Source: Salinimicrobium sediminilitoris (GTDB lineage Bacteria > Bacteroidota > Bacteroidia > Flavobacteriales > Flavobacteriaceae). Taken from it: a stretch of 64,000 nt of DNA. Positions 35,547-43,527 of this stretch are shown here, piece by piece; the first letter of the stretch is position 1, and the number at the start of each line of letters is the position of its first letter. The stretch covers positions 254,966 through 318,965 of the forward strand of contig NZ_JAIVCC010000017.1 in the NCBI RefSeq assembly GCF_020866905.1, given 5' to 3'. The position numbers and the translations under genes are program-made. Under the pieces are notes generated by a model, which saw only the letters and a list, made by a program, of their open reading frames with translations, was not told where the DNA came from and made no database searches.

Positions 35547-35588
35547 AAAAACACCTCTCTAAAATGACATTTTTAGAGAGGTGTTTTT
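35547..35588. terminator. Terminator between DUF349 and mazG
   Basis: An 18-bp stem (35547-35564 with 35571-35588) containing ACACCTCTCT / AGAGAGGTGT, with loop TGACAT, giving the AAAATGACATTTTT core. Bidirectional between convergent genes. Confidence 0.93.
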
Positions 35589-35611
35589 ATATGGTCCTTA
35601 CCTAAAGCTGC

Positions 35612-36391
35612 TTATATCTGCTTAGCCTCTTCCCAGTAGACATCCATTTCGGCCAGGGTCATATCTTTAAGGCTCTTATTTTGCTCCTTAGCTTTACCTT
35701 CCAGGTACTGGAACCGTTTAATAAATTTCTTATTCGTACGCTCCAGGGCATCCTCGGGATTTACTTTTAGGAATCGGGCGTAATTGATCATACTGAACAT
35801 CACATCCCCAAACTCCTCCTCTATCTTTTGTTGATTTTCTGAGTTGATCTCATGTTGGAGTTCTTCCAGCTCTTCCTGTAGCTTTTCGAATACCTGTTGT
35901 GGCTCCTCCCAGTCAAATCCAACCCCGGCAACTTTATCCTGGATCCTGCTGGCTTTCACAAGGGCCGGCAAAGATGCAGGTACGCCTTCCAGGACACTCT
36001 TTTTGCCTTCCTTTAGTTTTAGCTGTTCCCAGTTTCTCTTCACATCTTCCTCATCGTTCACTTTTGTGTCGCTGTAGATGTGGGGATGGCGGCTAATTAA
36101 TTTTTCAGAGATACCATTTGCAACGTCTGCGATATCAAAATCCTTAGTCTCGCTCCCGATTTTTGAATAGAAGACGATGTGCAGTAAAAGATCTCCCAGC
36201 TCTTTTTTCACCTCCTGCAAGTCATTGTCGAGAATGGCATCGCCCAATTCATAAGTTTCTTCGATGGTAAGGTGCCGCAGACTTTCCAGAGTTTGCTTGC
36301 GATCCCAGGGACATTGCTCCCGCAATTCGTCCATTATTGTGAGTAGCCTGTCAAAGGCTTTGAGCTGTTCTTGTCGTGAATTCATTTTCAT
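35612..36391 (-). CDS. mazG: Nucleoside triphosphate pyrophosphohydrolase MazG
   Basis: 259 residues (257 from the second ATG). Two MazG domains: the N-terminal one has 'CPWDRKQTLESLRHLTIEETYELGDAILDND..EVKKELGDLLLHIVFYSKI' with the E-x-x-E / E-x-x-D metal-binding pairs; the second is 'EKLQEELEELQHEI...EEFGDVMFSMINYARFL'. It hydrolyses (d)NTPs to monophosphates, a house-cleaning role. Placed after DUF5606 in the minus-strand series. Confidence 0.95.
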   Translation of the reverse strand: MKMNSRQEQLKAFDRLLTIMDELREQCPWDRKQTLESLRHLTIEETYELGDAILDNDLQEVKKELGDLLLHIVFYSKIGSETKDFDIADVANGISEKLISRHPHIYSDTKVNDEEDVKRNWEQLKLKEGKKSVLEGVPASLPALVKASRIQDKVAGVGFDWEEPQQVFEKLQEELEELQHEINSENQQKIEEEFGDVMFSMINYARFLKVNPEDALERTNKKFIKRFQYLEGKAKEQNKSLKDMTLAEMDVYWEEAKQI

Positions 36392-36427
36392 GATCTTTAA
36401 GAAAGGAAAGGTAAGTTTTACTCAAAT

Positions 36428-36457
36428 AAAAAACCAACTGAGAACAGTTGGTTTTTT
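36428..36457. terminator. Terminator between DUF5606 and mazG genes
   Basis: AAAAAACCAACTG / CAGTTGGTTTTTT, a 13-bp stem with an AGAA loop. It stops minus-strand transcription from def-DUF5606 before mazG. Confidence 0.92.
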
Positions 36458-36479
36458 ATTTATAATTCCTGGAAGGCTA

Positions 36480-36938
36480 TTATTCTTCGCCTAAGGAGTC
36501 TTTTGTAGCTTTTTCGGTTTCGGCTGTTTCTTCCGAAGCTTTTTCATCCGGCTTACTAAAGTCGGTGTAACCTTTACTCACCAAAAGGTTGTACCACTGG
36601 ATGATCTTTTTGATGTCGCTTACATACACACGATCCTCATCATAATCGGGCAGTACTTCACTAAAGTATTCTTCCAGTTTTGCCTTGGATTCTTTGTGGC
36701 TTATTGCCTCTCCCCCGTTCTCTTTATCATAGATCTTCTGGAAGACCTCACGCAATGGGATTTCTTCAGTATACGTATATATGGCGATCTCACTCAACAG
36801 GCTCACATTGTGACGCATGTTTACAGAGATCTTTTTTCCGTCTAACATAGATTCAGCTACAAAACCTCCGCGGGTTTGTGCTTTAAGTTCATACAATCCC
36901 GGTTTTCCGGAAATTGACAACACTTTATCTAACTTCAT
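36480..36938 (-). CDS. DUF5606 domain protein
   Basis: 152 residues, soluble. 'MKLDKVLSISGKPGLYELKAQTRGGFVAESMLDGKKISV' followed by 'SEIAIYTYTEEIPLREVFQKIYDKENG' is the DUF5606 pattern, conserved in Flavobacteriia next to def. The N-terminal part looks like a small beta-barrel; the tail (~130-152) is Glu/Lys-rich and likely disordered. Function unknown. Same strand as def, 57 bp downstream of it. Confidence 0.88.
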   Translation of the reverse strand: MKLDKVLSISGKPGLYELKAQTRGGFVAESMLDGKKISVNMRHNVSLLSEIAIYTYTEEIPLREVFQKIYDKENGGEAISHKESKAKLEEYFSEVLPDYDEDRVYVSDIKKIIQWYNLLVSKGYTDFSKPDEKASEETAETEKATKDSLGEE

Positions 36939-36995
36939 ATTTTTTTAATTTTTGGAAGGCAAATATCTTACCTCCTGCCTAGAAAACAAAACTAA

Positions 36996-37586
36996 TTAAC
37001 GGCCTTTTTTAAGTTCGGGGAACTTCATGCGGTAATCTACCTGTATCTTTCCCTTAGAAATGTTGGAAAGCTTGCCTTTAATAAGCCTCTTTTTAAGACT
37101 ACTTAGCTTATCTGTAAATAAAATACCTTCTATATGGTCGTATTCATGCTGTATCACCCGCGCCGCAATACCTTTATACTCCTCCACGTGTTTATTAAAA
37201 TCTTCGTCAAAATATTCAATCTTGATCTCGGGTTTTCTAAATACGTCTTCTCTTACTTCAGGAATGCTTAGACAGCCTTCATTAAAAGCCCACTCGTCAC
37301 CCGTCTCCTCCACAATTTTTGCATTGATAAACACCTTCTTTAAAGAAGCCAGTTCCTTTTGTTCTTCTTCAGAAAGTTCTACGTCTTCAGCAAAAGGAGA
37401 GGTATCTACAAGAAATATTCTAATTGGCAACCCTACCTGTGGTGCCGCGAGCCCAACTCCATATGCGCCATACATGGTCTCCCACATATTATCCAAAAGC
37501 TGTTTCAACTTGGGGTAATCCTCCGGAATATCTTTGGCTTTCTTTCTTAATACCGGATCTCCGTATGCTGTGATTGGTAATACCAT
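36996..37586 (-). CDS. def: Peptide deformylase
   Basis: 196 residues. It removes the formyl group from the N-terminal methionine of new proteins with Fe2+ or Zn2+. All three motifs are present: GVGLAAPQVG (43-52), EGCLSIP (metal cysteine) and QHEYDHIEG (HExxH). Slightly longer than E. coli Def because of an insertion with DTSPFAEDVELSEEEQKE, seen in other Bacteroidota. Upstream lies the inverted-repeat unit with the four-helix-bundle ORF. Confidence 0.97.
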   Translation of the reverse strand: MVLPITAYGDPVLRKKAKDIPEDYPKLKQLLDNMWETMYGAYGVGLAAPQVGLPIRIFLVDTSPFAEDVELSEEEQKELASLKKVFINAKIVEETGDEWAFNEGCLSIPEVREDVFRKPEIKIEYFDEDFNKHVEEYKGIAARVIQHEYDHIEGILFTDKLSSLKKRLIKGKLSNISKGKIQVDYRMKFPELKKGR

Positions 37587-37605
37587 TCTTTAATGAATAT
37601 TGTAT

Positions 37606-38050
37606 ATTTTATATTGAATAATTTATAATCTATATTTTCTTAAAACTACTTCAAGTTCTTCAGAGCAGTAATTCGGGAAGCAATAAAAATTGAAGTCAAT
37701 TCTTTAGCTTCCTTTAGCGCCTCATTAAAATCAACATGTTTTGCCATACCCTCATCTCTCAAAAATTCAAGCCAGAAAATACACTCATCTGCTTCCTCAA
37801 TTACTATTCCTAACTTGGAAATAAATGCTCTTTTTGACTGACCAAGACATGCTGCCCTGTAATTGGCCGCCACAGAGGTAGAGCTCCTAATTAATTGTCC
37901 TTCAATATGACTTCCCAGCTTATTCTTTGGCAACTCAACTGCCAGTTTAACACATTTGTGAGCAAAAAGATTTGATCTTTTCTTGATTTCTTCCTTCATC
38001 ATCTTTTTATATTGAATCCAATATTCAATATACCATATTCAATATAAAAT
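37606..38050. mobile_element. Unit with 15-bp perfect inverted repeats enclosing a four-helix-bundle ORF
   Basis: ATTTTATATTGAATA (37606-37620) and its exact reverse complement TATTCAATATAAAAT (38036-38050) bound 445 bp whose only gene is the four-helix-bundle ORF. A nested palindrome ATATTGAAT / ATTCAATAT (38009-38031) lies just inside the right end. The right repeat touches the stop codon of ruvX. No transposase is present, so movement, if any, would be in trans. Confidence 0.6.
37646..38002 (-). CDS. Four-helix-bundle protein (23S rRNA intervening-sequence type)
   Basis: 118 residues. 'RSNLFAHKCVKLAVELPKNKLGSHIEGQLIRSSTSVAANYRAACLGQSKRAFISKLGIVIEEADECIFWLEFLRDEG' is the family pattern: four helices with conserved RSSTSVAANYREA-like and KLxIxxxEADExxxWLE segments. 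Relatives are encoded in intervening sequences of 23S rRNA and in many solitary loci of Bacteroidota; the molecular function is unknown. It is more AT-rich than its neighbours def and ruvX and lies within inverted repeats, which suggests insertion. Confidence 0.9.
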   Translation of the reverse strand: MMKEEIKKRSNLFAHKCVKLAVELPKNKLGSHIEGQLIRSSTSVAANYRAACLGQSKRAFISKLGIVIEEADECIFWLEFLRDEGMAKHVDFNEALKEAKELTSIFIASRITALKNLK

Positions 38051-38457
38051 CACTTATAAAGGTATGACTGCAGTATAATAGTTGCGCTTATCTCATCTAC
38101 AAGGGCTTTATTTTGTCGCTGCTTTTTTTTGAGACCGCTGTCGATCATGGACTGGAATGCCATTTTAGAGGTAAAACGTTCATCAACTCTTTCGAGTTTC
38201 ATTTCGGGAAAATTTTCATTGAACTTCTTCAGGAATTCCTGGATGCTCACTTCACTGAGAGAAGCAGTATTGTCCATTTGTTTAGGCTCTCCCAAGAGGA
38301 CAAGTTCTACATTTTCATCAGAAAAATATTTTTTTAGAAAAGGCAGCAGTTCGGCCGTAGGAACTGTAGTTAATCCCGAAGCTATGATCTGTAGCTCATC
38401 GGTAACTGCAATTCCGGTGCGTTTTGTGCCGTAATCTATTGCCAGTATTCTGCCCAT
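38050..38457 (-). CDS. ruvX: Putative pre-16S rRNA nuclease / Holliday-junction-resolvase-like YqgF
   Basis: 135 residues. RNase H-like fold: 'GRILAIDYGTKRTGIAVTDE' (first catalytic Asp), 'VELVLLGEPKQMDNTAS', 'VDERFTSKMA' (Glu) and 'KALVDEISATIILQSYL' (last Asp). YqgF matures the 5' end of 16S rRNA in E. coli. A TATCTTTG box lies just upstream. Its stop codon abuts the inverted-repeat unit. Confidence 0.94.
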   Translation of the reverse strand: MGRILAIDYGTKRTGIAVTDELQIIASGLTTVPTAELLPFLKKYFSDENVELVLLGEPKQMDNTASLSEVSIQEFLKKFNENFPEMKLERVDERFTSKMAFQSMIDSGLKKKQRQNKALVDEISATIILQSYLYK

Positions 38458-38467
38458 AATTCGGCGG

Positions 38468-38475
38468 CAAAGATA
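38468..38475 (-). promoter_or_regulatory. TAnnTTTG -7 box for ruvX
   Basis: TATCTTTG on the minus strand, ten bases upstream of the ruvX start. Confidence 0.55.
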
Positions 38476-38553
38476 CGGGTTAATTCGTGAACCTAAAAAT
38501 GGGTAACAACCGCAGCGCCACTCAAGGCTTCAGCTAATCTAAGTTAAATGTAT

Positions 38554-38561
38554 TACCTTCG
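38554..38561 (+). promoter_or_regulatory. Candidate -7 box for dapD
   Basis: TACCTTCG, a one-base variant of TAnnTTTG. It lies about 120 bases before ATG 38681, which would give dapD a leader of roughly 115 nt. Confidence 0.35.
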
Positions 38562-38680
38562 CACGACAGGCAGCCTGCATAAAAAACCTCTGTAAAAGGT
38601 CATTTTCAGCAGGTTTTTCTGCTTAAAATTCCACTTCTTAAGTGGAAGCATATTTAATTAAAAGAAATAAAATTTTCAAA

Positions 38681-39496
38681 ATGGAACATCTTAAAGAGAT
38701 CATAGAAAAAGCGTGGGACGACAGGGATCTTCTCAATAAAACTGAAACTACAAATGCCATAAGGGAAGTAATTGATTTGCTCGACGAAGGAAAACTGCGG
38801 GTTGCCGAACCTGTAGCCGATGGCTGGCAGGTAAATGAATGGGTAAAAAAGGCTGTAGTACTATATTTCCCTATTCAAAAGATGGAAACCCTTGAAGCCG
38901 GGATCTTTGAGTATCATGATAAAATTCCACTAAAAAGAGGTTATAAAGAAAAAGGAATAAGAGTAGTTCCCAATGCAGTAGCAAGACATGGAGCTTATAT
39001 TTCCAGCGGAGTCATTTTGATGCCAAGTTACGTAAACATTGGTGCTTATGTTGATGAAGGTACGATGGTAGACACCTGGGCAACTGTTGGAAGCTGCGCC
39101 CAAATTGGCAAAAATGTGCATTTGAGCGGCGGCGTTGGTATTGGCGGGGTATTGGAACCCTTACAGGCGGCGCCGGTAATTATTGAAGATAATGCCTTTT
39201 TAGGATCCAGAAGTATCGTTGTTGAAGGAGTGAAAGTGGAAAAAGAAGCGGTTCTTGGAGCTAATGTTGTTCTAACTGCCTCCACCAAGATCATTGACGT
39301 AACCGGGGATGAGCCGGTAGAGATGAAGGGACTTGTGCCTGCGCGTTCTGTAGTGATACCCGGAAGCTACACCAAGAAATTTCCGGCGGGAGAATACCAG
39401 GTGCCATGCGCTTTGATCATTGGAAAACGAAAAGAGAGCACCAATAAGAAAACTTCTCTAAATGATGCTTTGAGAGAACACAATGTAGCAGTTTAG
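38681..39496 (+). CDS. dapD: 2,3,4,5-tetrahydropyridine-2,6-dicarboxylate N-succinyltransferase
   Basis: 271 residues from ATG 38681 (MEHLKEIIEKAWDDRDLL); the longer frame to 38642 has no family support. DapD succinylates tetrahydrodipicolinate in the lysine/diaminopimelate pathway. The C-terminal half is a left-handed beta helix of hexapeptide repeats ('GAYVDEGTMVDTWATVGSCAQIGKNVHLSGGVGIGGVLEPLQAAPVIIEDNAFLGSRS'). FFP-type residues 'MPSYVNIGAYVDEGTMVDTW' form the active site. Diaminopimelate is a peptidoglycan precursor. Confidence 0.96.
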   Translation: MEHLKEIIEKAWDDRDLLNKTETTNAIREVIDLLDEGKLRVAEPVADGWQVNEWVKKAVVLYFPIQKMETLEAGIFEYHDKIPLKRGYKEKGIRVVPNAVARHGAYISSGVILMPSYVNIGAYVDEGTMVDTWATVGSCAQIGKNVHLSGGVGIGGVLEPLQAAPVIIEDNAFLGSRSIVVEGVKVEKEAVLGANVVLTASTKIIDVTGDEPVEMKGLVPARSVVIPGSYTKKFPAGEYQVPCALIIGKRKESTNKKTSLNDALREHNVAV

Positions 39497-39524
39497 GTTG
39501 TTGAAACCTTGTAATACAATAGAA

Positions 39525-39643
39525 AGGTTGTTTGAAAGTTCGGTTTAATCTCAACCTGAAATTTTTCAGGCTCTAACCGGCTTAGGTAATATGATTCTGA
39601 AAATAAATTCAGAAGTACGATTAGCTAGATACTCAAACAACCT
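39525..39643. repeat. Palindromic intergenic element with 11-bp terminal inverted repeats (copy C)
   Basis: AGGTTGTTTGA (39525-39535) and TCAAACAACCT (39633-39643) enclose CTCAACCTGAAATTTTTCAGG and GATTCTGAAAATAAATTCAG, in the same order as at 12803-12933. The right end is 12 bp before the GT9 start codon. Confidence 0.7.
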
Positions 39644-39655
39644 CCAACAGGAGCT

Positions 39656-40747
39656 ATGAAGATACTTGTGATTCAGCAGAAAATGATAGGGGATGTACTT
39701 ACGTCCTCTATCTTGTTTGAAGCCCTTCGGAAGAAATATCCTGAAGCAGAACTGCATTATCTTATTCAGCCTCACACCCGGCCGGTTGTTGAAAATAATC
39801 CTTATATCAACAAACTGGTCATTTATGATCCGGCTCTTAATAAAAATCCGGTCAATTTTCTGTTTTTCGGAAAGCAGATAAGGAAAGAAGGCTACACTCA
39901 TGTGATCGACATCTACTCCAAAATAAGCACGGGAATGATATCGCTGTTTACAGGAGCCAGCTGTAGGCTGGGTTACCATAAGAAATACACCAGTTATTTC
40001 TACACCAAAACCTTTACACCTGTTAAGGAGCCGGCTACATCTGCAGGATTGGCTATAGAAGACCGGATGCAGTTTCTACAGGGACTTCAAAAAGATTTTC
40101 CGAAACATTCGCGACCAAAGATATACCTGGACAACCTACAGAAGAAAAAAGCCGCAGTAAATTTACAAGCAGGAGGAGTTTCTTTTGAAAAACCTTTGAT
40201 CATGTGCGGCGTGCTCGGAAGCTCAAAAAACAAAAGTTACCCATCTTCTTATATGGCCGCTTTATTAGATAAGATGGTGGCGCAGGTAGAAAATTGTCAA
40301 ATTTTATTCAATTACTCCCCCTGCCAGGAAAAAGAAGCTCTTGCAATTTACAATCATTGTACTCCGGTCACCAGATCCAGAATATTTTTAGAGCTTTATG
40401 CCAGGGAACTGCAGGACTTCATTGCCAATTGTGCCACCTGTGATCTTTTTATAGGCAATGAAGGTGGTGCAGCCAACATTGCCAAAGCCTTAAAGATTCC
40501 CTCGTTTTCCATACATTCTCCTTCTGTAAAAAAAAATTACTGGGGAATTTACGAGGATGGAGACAGGAATGTTTCGGTACATTTGAAGGACTTTCAAAAA
40601 GAAGCACTTAAAGGCTTATCAACCAAGGAGATCACAAAAAATGCTGCAGGTTTTTATGAACTGCTGGAGCCAAACCTTATCTTCGCCAAACTGAATCCTT
40701 TTTTACAGAAGGTGATTTTGAAAAAATCTGAAGAAAAGTACTTATGA
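39656..40747 (+). CDS. Glycosyltransferase family 9 (heptosyltransferase-like)
   Basis: 363 residues. 'KILVIQQKMIGDVLTSSILFEALRKKYPEAELHYL' is the GT9 N-terminal Rossmann motif, and 'CDLFIGNEGGAANIAKALKIPSFSIHSPS' is the donor-binding segment. GT9 enzymes usually add heptose to the lipopolysaccharide inner core at the cytoplasmic face of the inner membrane; the donor here is not known to be heptose. First gene of the glycan cluster; its stop overlaps the next start by ATGA. Confidence 0.9.
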   Translation: MKILVIQQKMIGDVLTSSILFEALRKKYPEAELHYLIQPHTRPVVENNPYINKLVIYDPALNKNPVNFLFFGKQIRKEGYTHVIDIYSKISTGMISLFTGASCRLGYHKKYTSYFYTKTFTPVKEPATSAGLAIEDRMQFLQGLQKDFPKHSRPKIYLDNLQKKKAAVNLQAGGVSFEKPLIMCGVLGSSKNKSYPSSYMAALLDKMVAQVENCQILFNYSPCQEKEALAIYNHCTPVTRSRIFLELYARELQDFIANCATCDLFIGNEGGAANIAKALKIPSFSIHSPSVKKNYWGIYEDGDRNVSVHLKDFQKEALKGLSTKEITKNAAGFYELLEPNLIFAKLNPFLQKVILKKSEEKYL

Positions 40748-41424
40748 AAATTGTCATTTTAGCCGCAGGTATAGGTTCAAGATTAGGAAATCCTTTCCCG
40801 AAGCCCCTCACACCGTTAAAAGGAGGAAAAAGCATTATGGAAAAACAGGTTGAGAACTTTTCTGAATATTTTAATGAACATGACATTTCTGTGGTTGTAG
40901 GTTTTAAAAAAGACCTCATCATGGAACGTTTTCCCGACCTCACTTATATCTACAACCAGTTCTTCGATGCCACCAACACCTCAAAGAGCCTTTTAAAGGC
41001 ACTTAAAAAGTATAGAAATGAAGATGTTCTTTGGATCAATGGAGATGTTATCTTTGATTCCGAACTCTTTTCTGTATTGAACAGAGAAATCGAAGCCAGG
41101 CATTCCTTTGTCGCTGTCAACACTTCTCGTGTTGCCGAAGAAGAGGTCAAATACACCCTCAAAAATGGCAAAATCGACGAACTTTCCAAGCAGGTAAAAA
41201 ATGGTCTTGGAGAAGCTGTGGGTATTAATTTTGTGACAAAACAAGATATGCCGGTACTGCTTGAACAACTTGAGAACTGCGATGACAACGACTATTTTGA
41301 GCGCGGAATTGAAAAGGCCATTGCAGAAAATAACATGCAGGTCAACGCCGTTGATATTTCAGATTTTCGATGTATGGAAGTAGATTTTAAAGAAGATCTT
41401 GAAGTTGCAAACAACCTCTTTTAA
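40744..41424 (+). CDS. LicC-like nucleotidyltransferase (CTP:phosphocholine/phospho-alditol type)
   Basis: 226 residues. 'KIVILAAGIGSRLGNPFPKPLTPLKGGKSIMEKQ' is the nucleotide-binding motif (GxGSRL...PKPL), and 'NTSKSLLKAL' with 'VLWINGDVIFD' resembles the phosphocholine cytidylyltransferase (LicC) group. It probably makes a CDP-activated small alcohol (choline, glycerol or another alditol). The overlap with GT9 and the next gene, a CDP-glycerol-phosphotransferase homologue one base after its stop, support that it supplies the donor for that transferase. Confidence 0.82.
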   Translation: MKIVILAAGIGSRLGNPFPKPLTPLKGGKSIMEKQVENFSEYFNEHDISVVVGFKKDLIMERFPDLTYIYNQFFDATNTSKSLLKALKKYRNEDVLWINGDVIFDSELFSVLNREIEARHSFVAVNTSRVAEEEVKYTLKNGKIDELSKQVKNGLGEAVGINFVTKQDMPVLLEQLENCDDNDYFERGIEKAIAENNMQVNAVDISDFRCMEVDFKEDLEVANNLF

Positions 41425-41425
41425 A

Positions 41426-42463
41426 ATGAAATTCGTTCTCTTTTGTCAATACCCTTATGCTTTCGGAATTCTGGAACCTATCATGCAGGTACTAAAGGAA
41501 AGAAAACAGGATTACCTTTGGTTTCTTACCGAAAATCTTAAAGAAAGCTTTCCCTTTCAAGATGAACCGCACACCTTTGATCTTGAAAAACTGGTATCCT
41601 ATAATAGTGATGCCATCTTCTGCCCCGGGAATGAGGTGCCACATTACGTGCGGGGTGTAAAGACGCAAATCTTCCACGGGCTGGCAGGAGAAAAAAAAGG
41701 TCATTTTAAAATTCGTCATTATTTCGATCTTTACCTTACACAAGGGCCATTTTTCACGCGCCGTTTTAACAGAATGAGGAGAAGGCACCGCAACTATGAA
41801 GTAGTTGAAACAGGTTGGCCAAAACTTGATATCTACGGAAAGAAAGCTGACAAGTACAACTCTGATAAAGCCACTCTACTAGAAAAACATAAAGCGTCAA
41901 AAATGATACTTTATGCTCCTACCTTTTCCCCCTCACTTACCTCAGGTTCATTTTTACTGAAGGAGCTTGAAAAACTGGTTCAGAAAAAGGACTACCTCAT
42001 CCTGATAAAGTTCCACGATAAGATGGCCGCCGAATTGATCCAACAATACCGAAAACTGGCAGCCGACAATAAAAATGTTATTTTTGAAGAGGAACCGAAT
42101 ATTGTGAAATTCCTGCTGATGGCTGATCTGCTTATAAGCGACACCTCGTCTGTAGTTTATGAATTTCTGTTACTCGACAAGCCGGTGATCACCTTCAGGA
42201 ATAACTCCGAAAACATCTTGTGGAGCGACATAAAAGATGCTTCCCAACTGCAGCAGGCAGTAGAAAAAAATCTGCAACAAGATCCTTATCGGGAAGAGAG
42301 AAAAGAGGTCATTTCAAGCTATCATCCTTACAGTGATGGCAAATCTGCCGAAAGAATGGTTGATGCCGTGGAACAATATATTGCTGAACACGGTGTACCG
42401 GAAAGACGTCGTCTCCCCTTCCTTCGAAGGAGAAAAATGAACAGGATGTTTAGAAGGAAATAA
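41426..42463 (+). CDS. CDP-glycerol:glycerophosphotransferase-family protein
   Basis: 345 residues from ATG 41426. 'TQIFHGLAGEKKGHFKIRHYFDLYLTQGPFFTRRF' and 'VETGWPKLDIY', then 'ILYAPTFSPSLTSGSFLL' and 'LLISDTSSVVYEFLLLDKPVITF', are the hallmarks of the TagB/TagF (Glyphos_transf) family. In Gram-positives these polymerise teichoic acids. In a Gram-negative they more likely add single alditol-phosphate groups to LPS or capsule glycans. The C-terminus is basic (RRRLPFLRRRKMNRMFRRK), suiting membrane association. Confidence 0.86.
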   Translation: MKFVLFCQYPYAFGILEPIMQVLKERKQDYLWFLTENLKESFPFQDEPHTFDLEKLVSYNSDAIFCPGNEVPHYVRGVKTQIFHGLAGEKKGHFKIRHYFDLYLTQGPFFTRRFNRMRRRHRNYEVVETGWPKLDIYGKKADKYNSDKATLLEKHKASKMILYAPTFSPSLTSGSFLLKELEKLVQKKDYLILIKFHDKMAAELIQQYRKLAADNKNVIFEEEPNIVKFLLMADLLISDTSSVVYEFLLLDKPVITFRNNSENILWSDIKDASQLQQAVEKNLQQDPYREERKEVISSYHPYSDGKSAERMVDAVEQYIAEHGVPERRRLPFLRRRKMNRMFRRK

Positions 42464-42513
42464 TGATATCTTTCCAAACCAAAATCTGATTACCTGGATT
42501 AAACTAATATCAA

Positions 42514-43503
42514 ATGACAGAACCTCTAGAAAATATTCAAGTTGATGCCGTTATAACCTGGGTGAATGGAAATGATAAAAATTGGCAGAAAAAAATAAAT
42601 ACTTATTCTGAATCGAAAATAAATTTCTCTTCTGAAAATCATCTTAAACGGTACAATTCAATTGGAGAAGTTGACATTGCGATCAAGTCTATAATTAAGT
42701 TTGCTCCATTTATTAAGAACATTTTTTTAGTAACCGATGATCAATTTCCTGAATCTTTTAATTCCTTAAAATCATTAGCTCAAAAAAAAGGGGTGAACTT
42801 AGAACTGGTCGATCATAAAGTTATTTTTAACGGATTTGAAGAATATCTCCCCACCTTCAACTCGTGCTCAATTATATCTATGTTATTTAAAATCCCCAAC
42901 TTGTCTGAGCACTTTATCATTTTTAATGATGATACTTTTTTAATGAAAGAAGTTTCCGTAAATGATTTCTTTATCAATGGAGAACCAATTATAAGAGGTG
43001 AATGGCAACCTTTTAATGAAAATAAAACATTAAGAAAATCCTACCGTGAAGTTTTGACTTTTTTAAATATCCGGAAAAAAAAGGATAAGATCAGTTTCAA
43101 GACATTACAACAAAACAGCGCCAAATTGGCTCAAATGGATAAATATGTTAGACGTTTCCACACGCCGGTTAGTGTGAGAAGGTCAACATTAACAAACTTC
43201 TTTAAGGAAGATACTCTACTTAGAAAGAATATCCAACACAGGTTTAGAAATCAAGATCAATTTCTTTTATCTTCTTTATCTGAGCATTTGGAAATTAAAA
43301 ATGGTACTTATCATTATCGCAATTCTTCACAATTAACATACTTTAGGTCCTATAAAAAGCTATGGATGACCAAGTTAAAGTTGAAGTGGTATAAAGAAAA
43401 CCAGAGTAAACTCTTCATTACATTTCAAAGTTTGGATATGGCAAACGATAAAATATTGAATTATATTTTGAATTGGATAGAAGAACGATTAGAAAAAAAC
43501 TAA
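42514..43503 (+). CDS. Stealth-family sugar-1-phosphate transferase
   Basis: 329 residues. Conserved region 1 is 'VDAVITWVNGNDKNWQKKI' (11-29) and region 2 is 'RYNSIGEVDIAIKSIIKFAPFIKNIFLVTDDQ' (47-78). Then 'LSEHFIIFNDDTFLM' (DDD/E-like) and 'RFRNQDQFLLSSL' match regions 3 and 4. Stealth proteins transfer hexose-1-phosphate, making phosphodiester-linked capsules or LPS, and are related to GlcNAc-1-phosphotransferase. This gene is clearly more AT-rich than its neighbours, which suggests it was acquired separately. Confidence 0.88.
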   Translation: MTEPLENIQVDAVITWVNGNDKNWQKKINTYSESKINFSSENHLKRYNSIGEVDIAIKSIIKFAPFIKNIFLVTDDQFPESFNSLKSLAQKKGVNLELVDHKVIFNGFEEYLPTFNSCSIISMLFKIPNLSEHFIIFNDDTFLMKEVSVNDFFINGEPIIRGEWQPFNENKTLRKSYREVLTFLNIRKKKDKISFKTLQQNSAKLAQMDKYVRRFHTPVSVRRSTLTNFFKEDTLLRKNIQHRFRNQDQFLLSSLSEHLEIKNGTYHYRNSSQLTYFRSYKKLWMTKLKLKWYKENQSKLFITFQSLDMANDKILNYILNWIEERLEKN

Positions 43504-43527
43504 GAAGTTCTTTAAAAATCTATTATT

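Noticed and set aside
41426..42463. Teichoic acid synthesis as in Gram-positive bacteria
   Set aside because: The neighbours are LPS-type genes and the window is Bacteroidota; a single-unit phosphodiester addition is more likely.
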